Positions 1 through 5,586 of a stretch of 6,926 nucleotides of DNA are shown here, in pieces. Made by a program: the position numbers and the translations under genes. The notes under the pieces were generated by a model. That model saw only the letters and a list, made by a program, of their open reading frames with translations, made no database searches and was not told the origin of the DNA. This DNA is from Candidatus Zixiibacteriota bacterium (lineage in GTDB: Bacteria > Zixibacteria > MSB-5A5 > CAIYYT01), in NCBI GenBank assembly GCA_026397575.1, contig JAPLUP010000187.1, forward strand, positions 1 to 6,926, in the 5' to 3' direction. Position 1 is the stretch's first letter, and the number at the start of each line of letters is the position of its first letter.

Positions 1-1490
1 TATTCTGACACGCACTTGGTGGAGCAGATATCCGTGTCGCTGACCAACAGATGGGACAGCTGGTCTTCCTCATGATGTGTGCCGGAGAAATAGACTGCAT
101 CAAGTTTATTCATCGCCAACTTCCCATCCGTTTTGGGCCGCCATTGCTCCGGCTTCGGCACTGAACTGCCGAAATAGTCGGTGAGCTTGCGCATGTTGAG
201 GTGATCTTCGATGATCGGTGGCCGTTTGCGGAAGGCGCCGGGGCCTTGGAGAAGCCGTTTAGCGACAAACCCCGGGGCCGACCAAACGCCGTGCTCAAAC
301 ATGTGGTGAAAATTGCGCTGGCCATACAGTTCCTGATAGATGAGCGACGAACGCCATTTCTGATCATAGAGCGACAGTTCGGCATCAGAGAAGTCGCCCT
401 TTTTGAGCGCGGCGAAAATGGTTTCCGCTGCCAAAATGCCGGACTTGATTGCCAGGTGAACTCCCTTCAATCGTGCCGGATTCAAAAATGCAGTAGCGTC
501 ACCCGTGATCAGGAAACCATCGCCATAGTTCTTGGGGATTGACCAATATCCGCCTTCCGGAATCGCCTTGGCGCCGTAACGAATCATCTTGCCCTTTTCA
601 AGCAGCTTGGCGATGAATGGATGCGTTTTCATCTGAGAGAAAAGCGCCTGCGGCTCGGTGAACGGATTACGGTAGTTCAGTCCGACAACCAGTCCAATTG
701 CCATCACAGTGTCGGAAAGGTTGTAAATAAATCCACCACCGAAAGTTCGCCGGTCGAGGGGAAACCCCATCGTGTGGTAGACGGCGCCCGGTGTCAAAGC
801 TCCGGAAGGGAACTCCCACAACTCCTTCACACCGGTCGTGTAGGTCTGAGGATTGCGGTTGTCGTCAAGCTTCAGCCTGCTGATTAGTGTCTTCGTGAGC
901 GAACCGCGTACACCTTCACCAAGCACCGTGACTTTCGCTCGCAGATTCATTCCGGGCTCAAACGCGGTCTTGGGTTCGCCCTCTTTGTTGATGCCCTTAT
1001 CGTCGGTTTGCACGCCGACGACCTTGTCCTCTTCGAAGAGCAGTTTTGCGCCTGCCGTACCGGCGAATATCTCGCAGCCCTTTGCTTCGAGTTGTGCGCC
1101 AAGCCAACTTGTTAATTCATTGAGCGAAATGATGAAGCAGCCGTGGTGATGCATGCTGAAAGGCACCCAGGGAACTTTGAATTTGCCGCCACGGGTCAAG
1201 TACAACATCGTCTCGGACGATACCGCTGTTTTGACCGGTGCTCCCAGTTCGGAGAAATTCGGAATCAGCTCTTTCAGTGAAACGGGATCTAGAACGGCTC
1301 CCGATATCGAGTGAGCGCCGACATGCGCACCTTTCTCGATGACCATTATGACGGTCTCGCCCAGGTTGCCTCCCTTGGCTGTATCCTGTTCGATTAATTC
1401 CAGTAGCCGGTAGGCACAGGCGAGGTTTGCCGGTCCGGCTCCGACCAATAAGACATCAACGTCCATTTCTTCACGGGTGATTTCGATCAT
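1..1490 (-). CDS. Electron-transfer flavoprotein:ubiquinone oxidoreductase (ETF-QO), C-terminus cut by window edge
   Basis: ETF-QO is a membrane-associated FAD and 4Fe-4S enzyme that passes electrons from reduced ETF to ubiquinone or menaquinone, linking acyl-CoA and amino-acid dehydrogenases to respiration. The visible 496 residues, translated on the minus strand, follow the family from end to end. A Rossmann FAD motif GAGPAN lies at residues 17-22. Further on come the family blocks GAHSISGAVLDP, KELWEFP, GFPLDRRTFGGGF, GLVVGLNYRNP, EGGYWSIPK and SGILAAE, and the SGTHHEEDQ segment close to the C-terminal Fe-S region. Two cysteines (C489, C493) are seen just before the edge. Roughly 60-70 residues, including the cysteines that hold the cluster, lie outside the window. 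The start at 1490 is favoured because AGAGG (plus positions 1499-1503) sits 8 bases upstream; an in-frame ATG at 1466 is a weaker alternative. The third glycine of the FAD motif is Asn22, which is unusual. The gene is divergent from the tRNA and kimA. Family assignment is firm. Confidence 0.95.
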   Translation of the reverse strand, partial: MIEITREEMDVDVLLVGAGPANLACAYRLLELIEQDTAKGGNLGETVIMVIEKGAHVGAHSISGAVLDPVSLKELIPNFSELGAPVKTAVSSETMLYLTRGGKFKVPWVPFSMHHHGCFIISLNELTSWLGAQLEAKGCEIFAGTAGAKLLFEEDKVVGVQTDDKGINKEGEPKTAFEPGMNLRAKVTVLGEGVRGSLTKTLISRLKLDDNRNPQTYTTGVKELWEFPSGALTPGAVYHTMGFPLDRRTFGGGFIYNLSDTVMAIGLVVGLNYRNPFTEPQALFSQMKTHPFIAKLLEKGKMIRYGAKAIPEGGYWSIPKNYGDGFLITGDATAFLNPARLKGVHLAIKSGILAAETIFAALKKGDFSDAELSLYDQKWRSSLIYQELYGQRNFHHMFEHGVWSAPGFVAKRLLQGPGAFRKRPPIIEDHLNMRKLTDYFGSSVPKPEQWRPKTDGKLAMNKLDAVYFSGTHHEEDQLSHLLVSDTDICSTKCVSE

Positions 1491-1586
1491 GCAGGCTGCC
1501 TCTTCGAATACGGTGCGCACCCAAGTCGTCTACCAATTGATGGAAGATACCCCGATTCTACGCGATAAGTCAACGGGAAATGCTGC

Positions 1587-1614
1587 TTGACATTGTGCTG
1601 ACCAAGTCTATTAT
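1587..1614 (+). promoter_or_regulatory. Sigma-70-type promoter of the tRNA-Pro gene
   Basis: A perfect -35 hexamer TTGACA (1587-1592) and a -10 hexamer TATTAT (1609-1614, 5 of 6 consensus) are separated by 16 bases. The predicted transcription start is near 1621, giving a leader of about 13 bases before the tRNA. The bases after the -10 (AGCCC, 1616-1620) are G+C-rich, like the discriminators of stable-RNA promoters under stringent control. That regulatory reading is inference. Confidence 0.7.
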
Positions 1615-1633
1615 TAGCCCACCTTTGTGGTTT

Positions 1634-1707
1634 CGGGGTGTGGCGCAGCCCGGTAGCGCGCTTGCTTTGGGAGCAAGATGTCGGAGGTTCAAATCCTCTC
1701 ACCCCGA
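1634..1707 (+). tRNA. trnP: tRNA-Pro, anticodon UGG
   Basis: This is a complete 74-base cloverleaf. The acceptor stem CGGGGTG (1634-1640) pairs with CACCCCG (1700-1706) and A1707 is the discriminator. The D stem is GCGC (1643-1646) with GCGC (1656-1659). The anticodon stem is CTTGC (1661-1665) with GCAAG (1673-1677), around a 7-base loop TTTGGGA whose anticodon TGG is at 1668-1670. The T arm is GGAGG-TTCAAAT-CCTCT (1683-1699), with one G-T pair. CCA is not encoded: the bases after 1707 are TTT, so the end must be added by CCA nucleotidyltransferase. UGG reads CCA and CCG, and other proline codons if U34 is modified. No convincing stem-plus-T-run terminator follows it, only a run of four T (1708-1711). 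Confidence 0.97.
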
Positions 1708-1776
1708 TTTTCTCAAGCAGTTGCTGTTGTCCCATCGAGACCTGCCACCGCCGCGATCTGACTTCTGAAGATTCAT

Positions 1777-1805
1777 TTGACAATACCTTTGAGCCACGAT
1801 AGATT
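1777..1805 (+). promoter_or_regulatory. Candidate sigma-70 promoter for kimA
   Basis: A perfect TTGACA (1777-1782) is followed after 17 bases by TAGATT (1800-1805, 4 of 6 match to TATAAT). The predicted start is near 1812, giving a leader of about 44 bases. That is too short to hold a c-di-AMP (ydaO-type) riboswitch. Read-through from the upstream tRNA is also possible. Confidence 0.5.
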
Positions 1806-1833
1806 CCACGCCCAGCATCACTGAGGACTGAAA

Positions 1834-1850
1834 GCGGGAGAGTGTCCCGC
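1834..1850 (+). promoter_or_regulatory. Small hairpin over the likely ribosome binding site of kimA
   Basis: GCGGGA (1834-1839) and TCCCGC (1845-1850) form a perfect 6-bp inverted repeat around the 5-base loop GAGTG, ending 5 bases before the ATG at 1856. The only purine-rich Shine-Dalgarno-like tract close to this start, GGGAG (1836-1840), is largely inside the 5' arm. Folding would hide it, which suggests control of initiation. There is no T-run after it, so it is not a terminator. Confidence 0.4.
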
Positions 1851-1855
1851 CGTCT

Positions 1856-3856
1856 ATGACTGAAACTGAATCATCAACGCCCCTGCCGGAACCGGACGAT
1901 CAAGAGCCCCTCGGCTCGCGCGTCAAGCATGTTCTCTTTGGCAAGGCGCGCGATATCAACGAGCCATCGCTGTTTCACAAGATATCCCTGATCCCCGTTC
2001 TGGCTTGGATCGGACTTGGCGCAGATGGGTTGTCGTCTTCATCTTACGGACCCGAAGAAGCATTTCGAGCGCTTCAGGGGCACACCTATCTGGCATTTGC
2101 CCTGGCGGCCGCGACAGCCTTAACTGTAATTATCATCTCGATGAGCTACAGCCGCATCATCGAAGAGTTCCCTCACGGCGGCGGCGGTTATCTGGTCGCT
2201 TCGAAGCTTCTGGGCGCGCGCACCGGAGTGGTCTCGGGAAGCGCACTACTCGTCGACTACATACTCACGATTGCCGTGTCAATTGTCGCCGCTGGAGATG
2301 CGCTTTTCAGTCTGCTGCCGATGCAGTGGCAGTTTGCCCGCCTGCCCTTGACGGCCAGCCTTATCATTATTCTGACCATTCTAAATATCCGAGGCGTGAG
2401 AGAGTCGGTCCTAGCTCTGGCGCCCATCTTTGTTCTCTTTCTAATCACGCACGCAGTCCTGATCGGTTCGGGCATTTTTATGCACGTTGACAATGTTCCG
2501 GCGATTGTCGACAAGGCCGCAACAGGATTTGGGCACGGTTACAGTGCGCTGGGACTTGTCGGGATGGTTGCGATCTTCGCCCGCGCTTTCTCCATGGGTG
2601 GAGGTACCTATACTGGGTTGGAAGCGGTCTCAAACGGCTTGCCGGTCATGCGCGAGCCGCGTGTGCATACTGCCAAGCGCACAATGATCTACATGGCCAC
2701 TTCACTATCCATTACCGCCGCCGGTTTGTTGATCTGCTATTTGTTGTGGGACATCAACCCCGAACCGGGAAAGACGATGAACGCAGTGCTGGCATACAAT
2801 GTCGCGGCTCACTTCCCGGCAGGGCAGTTGTTTGTTGCATTAACTATGTTCGCTGCGGGAGCTCTATTGGTTGTGGGCGCGCAGGCGGGCTTTATCGACG
2901 GTCCGCGTGTGCTGGCCAATATGGCAGTGGATTCGTGGGTTCCGAGGCATTTCGCGACGCTATCCGAAAGACTGACGACTCAGAACGGAATTGTTCTGAT
3001 GGGCGTGGCGTCACTCGCAGTGGTTGTTTATACCAGAGGCGACATCCACAGTCTGGTGGTCATGTACAGTATCAACGTGTTCCTGACCTTCTCGCTCTCG
3101 ATGTTTGGGATGCTTAAGCTCTGGATCACACGGCACGGCAGTAAGACCTGGAAGCGACATGTGGTGCTGTTTCTAATAGGATTCGTACTGTGCGCGTCCG
3201 TGCTGACTATCACGACCTACGAGAAATTCTCCGAGGGTGGATGGCTCACCGTTGTAATCACGGGCCTGTTCGTCGTGCTCTGTATGATAATCAGGGCACA
3301 CTACCGAGGAGTGGCTACGCGAATTAACAAGCTTAATCAGGATCTTTCTGAAATCCCCACAGAGCCGATCACGGGGCCGCGAGCCGAGTTTGATGCCCGC
3401 CTGGCGACAGCAGGAGTGCTGGTAGCCGGTTACGGCGGCCTGGGAGTGCACACTGTGCTCAATGTCCTCCAGACTTTCCGGGGACAGTTCAACAATATTG
3501 TCTTCCTGTCGGTTGGGGTAGTGGATTCGGGAGAGATGAAAGGTTCGGAGCAGATTCAGTTGCTGAAGGAGCGCACCGCAGACTCGCTCAAACGCTATGT
3601 TGAACTGGCAGAGCGACTCGGTATGCCTTCGGCCTACCGAATGTCGGTGGGGACCGATGTCGTTGAGAATGCCCATTCCCTGTGCGTGGATGCCGCCAAG
3701 GAATTCCCACGGATCACTTTTTTTGCCGGTCAGTTGGTGTTCCAGCATGAGTCCTGGTACACGCGCCTTTTGCACAACCAGACCGCATTTTCACTGCAGA
3801 AGCGGCTAATCTGGGACGGACAAACTCTGGTTGTTCTGCCGATCAGAGTCCGATGA
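1856..3856 (+). CDS. kimA: KimA/KUP-like potassium:proton symporter (APC superfamily)
   Basis: This 666-residue membrane protein is predicted to import K+ with protons across the inner membrane. About 12 hydrophobic segments span residues 44-479, followed by a cytosolic domain of about 185 residues containing GVLVAGYGGLGVHTV. The same two-part layout is known from Bacillus subtilis KimA (about 607 residues), whose C-terminal domain dimerises. Landmark motifs are DGLSSSSYGPEE (57-68), FPHGGGGYLVASK (105-117), LLVDYILTIAVS (131-142) and TYTGLEAVSN (251-260). As recalled from the KimA structure, K+ site residues D36, Y43, D117, T121, S125, T230 and E233 align with D57, Y64, D134, T138, S142, T253 and E256 here, all conserved. 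Y404 may match a further site tyrosine. KimA in Firmicutes is inhibited by c-di-AMP; whether this one is cannot be told from the sequence. It has no close functional partner nearby. Many databases would label it only as an APC amino-acid permease. Confidence 0.85.
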   Translation: MTETESSTPLPEPDDQEPLGSRVKHVLFGKARDINEPSLFHKISLIPVLAWIGLGADGLSSSSYGPEEAFRALQGHTYLAFALAAATALTVIIISMSYSRIIEEFPHGGGGYLVASKLLGARTGVVSGSALLVDYILTIAVSIVAAGDALFSLLPMQWQFARLPLTASLIIILTILNIRGVRESVLALAPIFVLFLITHAVLIGSGIFMHVDNVPAIVDKAATGFGHGYSALGLVGMVAIFARAFSMGGGTYTGLEAVSNGLPVMREPRVHTAKRTMIYMATSLSITAAGLLICYLLWDINPEPGKTMNAVLAYNVAAHFPAGQLFVALTMFAAGALLVVGAQAGFIDGPRVLANMAVDSWVPRHFATLSERLTTQNGIVLMGVASLAVVVYTRGDIHSLVVMYSINVFLTFSLSMFGMLKLWITRHGSKTWKRHVVLFLIGFVLCASVLTITTYEKFSEGGWLTVVITGLFVVLCMIIRAHYRGVATRINKLNQDLSEIPTEPITGPRAEFDARLATAGVLVAGYGGLGVHTVLNVLQTFRGQFNNIVFLSVGVVDSGEMKGSEQIQLLKERTADSLKRYVELAERLGMPSAYRMSVGTDVVENAHSLCVDAAKEFPRITFFAGQLVFQHESWYTRLLHNQTAFSLQKRLIWDGQTLVVLPIRVR

Positions 3857-3872
3857 ACACGAAATATTTCAC

Positions 3873-3901
3873 TTGCCGTCTGGCGATTGTCAGCATAAAT
3901 T
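3873..3901 (+). promoter_or_regulatory. Weak candidate promoter for mreB
   Basis: TTGCCG (3873-3878, 4 of 6) and TAAATT (3896-3901, 4 of 6) are separated by 17 bases in the 73-base gap between kimA and mreB. The match is mediocre, and mreB could instead be transcribed from the kimA promoter. Confidence 0.25.
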
Positions 3902-3907
3902 GTCAGC
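3886..3907 (+). repeat. Short tandem direct repeat upstream of mreB
   Basis: The 9-mer ATTGTCAGC occurs at 3886-3894 and again at 3899-3907, a period of 13 bases. It overlaps the candidate -10 of the mreB promoter. It could be a binding site for a regulator read as direct repeats, or chance. Confidence 0.35.
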
Positions 3908-3929
3908 CTTTGTGAGGGCCTGTTAGAAC

Positions 3930-4958
3930 ATGTCGATCTTTAGCAAGTTTTCGAACGATATTGGAATAGACCTTGGCACCGCTAACACGCTGGTGTTCGT
4001 GCGCGGACAGGGGATCGTGCTGAATGAACCGTCGGTAGTGGCGGTTGAAGTGTCAACCAACAAGATTCTGGCCATTGGCTCAGAGGCACGCAAGATGATC
4101 GGGCGTACTCCGGGCGAAATCAATGCGATTCGACCGCTCAAGGACGGCGTGATCGCCGACTTCGAAATCACCGAGCGGCTGCTGTCCGATTTCATCAAGC
4201 GGGTTGTGCGGCACAAGTTTCTGATGAAACCGCGAATCGTGATCTGCGTGCCGTCGGGCATCACCGAAGTGGAAAAGCGCGCGGTGCGAGACTCGGCGGA
4301 AAACGCCGGCGCCAGAGAGGTCTTCCTGGTACAGGAGCCGATGGCAGCGGCAATCGGTGTCGGTCTGCCGGTCGACCAGCCGTCCGGTATCATGATTATC
4401 GACGTCGGCGGAGGCACTTCCGAGATCGCGGTCATCGCGCTGAATGGTATCGTCAACAACACGTCGATCCGAATCGCCGGCGACGAAATGAACGAAGCCA
4501 TAGTCATCTATCTCAAGAAAAACTACAACCTCTTGATCGGCGAACTCACAGCGGAAGAAATCAAGATTAACATCGGCTCGGCGTTTGAACTCGATCGCGA
4601 GGAATTCATGGAAATCAAAGGGCGCGATCTCGTCGCCGGCGTACCGAAGAACATCAAGATATCGTCCGCGCAAATCAGAGAAGCGTTAACGGAGCCGGTC
4701 AACAGCATTATCGATGCCGTCCGACAATCGTTGGAGCAGACACCGCCGGAGTTGGCTTCCGATATATTTGATCGCGGCATTGTCCTCACCGGTGGCGGCG
4801 CGCTATTGAAAGGGCTGGACAAGCGCATTCGCCATGAAACCAATTTGCCGGTGATCGTTGCCGATGATCCGCTCACCTGTGTGGCGCGCGGCACCGGCGT
4901 GATTTTGGAGAACATGAACAAGTACTCCAAAGTCCTGATGCGTAGCCGCAAAGATTGA
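3930..4958 (+). CDS. mreB: Rod-shape-determining actin homologue MreB
   Basis: MreB polymerises in an ATP-dependent manner into membrane-bound antiparallel filaments that position the elongasome (MreC, MreD, RodA, PBP2) for side-wall peptidoglycan synthesis. The 342 residues match the usual family length. The N-terminus [10 protein letters not shown] (1-10) with F4 and F7 resembles the membrane-binding end. The actin fold follows: phosphate-1 loop DLGTANT (14-20), NEPSVVA (32-38), catalytic-region QEPMAAAIG (135-143, E136 the likely catalytic glutamate), phosphate-2 loop DVGGGTSE (158-165), AGDEMNEAI (183-191) and adenosine motif [11 protein letters not shown] (286-296). The ATG at 3930 is preceded by GAGGG (3915-3919) at a rather long spacing of 10 bases. 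The usual partners mreC and mreD do not follow; a macrodomain gene starts 8 bases after the stop. Identification is secure. Confidence 0.98.
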   Translation: MSIFSKFSNDIGIDLGTANTLVFVRGQGIVLNEPSVVAVEVSTNKILAIGSEARKMIGRTPGEINAIRPLKDGVIADFEITERLLSDFIKRVVRHKFLMKPRIVICVPSGITEVEKRAVRDSAENAGAREVFLVQEPMAAAIGVGLPVDQPSGIMIIDVGGGTSEIAVIALNGIVNNTSIRIAGDEMNEAIVIYLKKNYNLLIGELTAEEIKINIGSAFELDREEFMEIKGRDLVAGVPKNIKISSAQIREALTEPVNSIIDAVRQSLEQTPPELASDIFDRGIVLTGGGALLKGLDKRIRHETNLPVIVADDPLTCVARGTGVILENMNKYSKVLMRSRKD

Positions 4959-4966
4959 CTTCCGAG

Positions 4967-5485
4967 ATGATTGCCCGAATCGAAACACACCGGGGTTCTA
5001 TCACCGACCTTAACGTCGATGCCATTGTCAATGCTGCCAATGCCAGCCTGCTTGGTGGTGGTGGGGTCGATGGCGCGATTCACCGGGCGGCTGGACCGGA
5101 ATTGCTTGAGGAGTGTCGCACACTTGGCGGCTGCGCGACCGGCGATGCCAAGATAACCAAGGGCTACCACCTCAAAGCGAAATTCGTTATTCATGCTGTC
5201 GGGCCTGTCTGGCAGGGTGGCGGCGATCTCGGCGAGGCGGAATTGCTCGCGAGTTGCTACCGCCGCAGTTTGGAACTGACGCGTGAGTACAAGCTGAAGA
5301 GCATTGCCTTTCCGGCGATAAGTACTGGCGTCTATGGTTATCCTCTGGAAGAGGCGACTCGAATTGCGATAGACACTGTAAGGAATTGGCTCATCGGCAG
5401 CACGGCTCTGGAGAGGGTCGTTTTCGTATGTTTTGATGAGCGGACTCTTTCCACTTATGAACGACTACTTCGTGATCACGATTGA
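4967..5485 (+). CDS. ymdB: YmdB/MacroD-type macrodomain protein, probable O-acetyl-ADP-ribose deacetylase
   Basis: This 172-residue protein is a single macrodomain that should hydrolyse O-acetyl-ADP-ribose and possibly mono-ADP-ribosyl-carboxylate esters in the cytosol. It follows E. coli YmdB closely: [23 protein letters not shown] (21-43, with N25 and D35 at the numbers of the catalytic residues in YmdB), HAVGPVW (76-82), the ribose/phosphate loop [12 protein letters not shown] (115-126) and VVFVCFDE (151-158) near the end. ATG 4967 is chosen because [13 protein letters not shown] lines up with the YmdB N-terminus. A TTG at 4955 in the same frame would overlap the mreB stop by 4 bases (TTGA) and add four residues. 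Neither start has a clear Shine-Dalgarno, so translation is probably coupled to mreB. In E. coli YmdB has also been reported to bind and inhibit RNase III; no such role can be shown here, though an RNase gene follows. Confidence 0.93.
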   Translation: MIARIETHRGSITDLNVDAIVNAANASLLGGGGVDGAIHRAAGPELLEECRTLGGCATGDAKITKGYHLKAKFVIHAVGPVWQGGGDLGEAELLASCYRRSLELTREYKLKSIAFPAISTGVYGYPLEEATRIAIDTVRNWLIGSTALERVVFVCFDERTLSTYERLLRDHD

Positions 5486-5492
5486 ATAACTA

Positions 5493-5522
5493 CTGCCATT
5501 TTGGCATATCATAACGTATAAT
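5493..5522 (+). promoter_or_regulatory. Candidate distal promoter P1 of rnr
   Basis: A perfect -10 TATAAT (5517-5522) has CTGCCA (5493-5498, 4 of 6 match to TTGACA) 18 bases upstream. The start would be near 5529, giving a leader of about 25 bases to the ATG at 5554 and including the GGGG Shine-Dalgarno at 5543-5546. The -35 lies inside the dyad at 5494-5506. Confidence 0.55.
5494..5506. promoter_or_regulatory. Dyad TGCCA-N3-TGGCA, possible operator at the rnr promoter
   Basis: TGCCA (5494-5498) and TGGCA (5502-5506) form a perfect 5-bp inverted repeat with a 3-base centre TTT. It sits over the candidate -35 of P1, 8 bases after the macrodomain stop. No T-run follows and the loop is tight, so a DNA-binding site is likelier than a terminator. 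No regulator can be named. Confidence 0.3.
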
Positions 5523-5535
5523 TGACAGTTTTTTG

Positions 5536-5565
5536 TTGACAAGGGGCAAGAAAATGGACTATGAT
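5536..5565 (+). promoter_or_regulatory. Candidate proximal promoter P2 of rnr
   Basis: A perfect TTGACA (5536-5541) and TATGAT (5560-5565, 5 of 6) are separated by 18 bases. The predicted start near 5572 falls one base before the in-frame ATG at 5573, so a P2 transcript would be essentially leaderless. A second TTGACA at 5522-5527 has no matching -10 at the right distance. Confidence 0.4.
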
Positions 5566-5586
5566 TCTGAAAATGATTGGATTTGA
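5554..5586 (+). CDS. 10-codon open frame overlapping the rnr start (possible leader peptide)
   Basis: ATG 5554 has GGGG (5543-5546) 7 bases upstream, the best-placed Shine-Dalgarno in the region. It opens a frame reading MDYDSENDWI before TGA at 5584-5586. This frame overlaps the N-terminal codons of RNase R in a different phase. It could be a translated leader controlling rnr, or the Shine-Dalgarno could simply serve the ATG at 5561 at a loose spacing of 14 bases. A +1 slip at ATT-T-GAG (5581-5587) would fuse it to the RNase R frame. Translation is not proven. Confidence 0.25.
   Translation: MDYDSENDWI

Noticed and set aside
201..1149. Several open frames on the plus strand at 201-542, 621-887 and 853-1149, and one minus-strand frame at 110-385
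   Set aside because: All lie inside the ETF-QO gene in other frames. Their composition is arginine- and serine-rich with no recognisable family, while the ETF-QO frame is conserved throughout.
1500..1580. Promoter for ETF-QO on the minus strand with TTGACT (plus 1568-1573)
   Set aside because: The best -10 candidate at 18 bases (GTATCT) is poor, so I could not place a convincing promoter although one must lie in or near this stretch.
1708..1760. Intrinsic terminator after the tRNA
   Set aside because: There is a run of four T at 1708-1711 but no stable stem before it other than the tRNA itself. The small AGCA-GT-TGCT repeat further on is too weak and has no T-run.
1580..1768. 62-residue plus-strand open frame containing RGVAQPGSALALGARCRR
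   Set aside because: It is a translation of the tRNA-Pro gene itself, another common false annotation.
1487..1783. 98-residue minus-strand open frame across the tRNA, containing GVRGFEPPTSCSQSK
   Set aside because: It is the antisense of the tRNA-Pro gene. This peptide is a well-known false protein produced by translating tRNA genes.
1783..1855. c-di-AMP (ydaO-type) riboswitch before kimA
   Set aside because: The leader from the predicted start is only about 44 bases and shows none of the conserved ydaO core; only a 6-bp hairpin is present.
4080..5194. Long minus-strand open frames opposite mreB and the macrodomain gene (4080-4673, 4523-5194, 3923-4507)
   Set aside because: They mirror highly conserved coding sequence on the plus strand. 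Long antisense frames are expected there from codon bias, and they match no known family.
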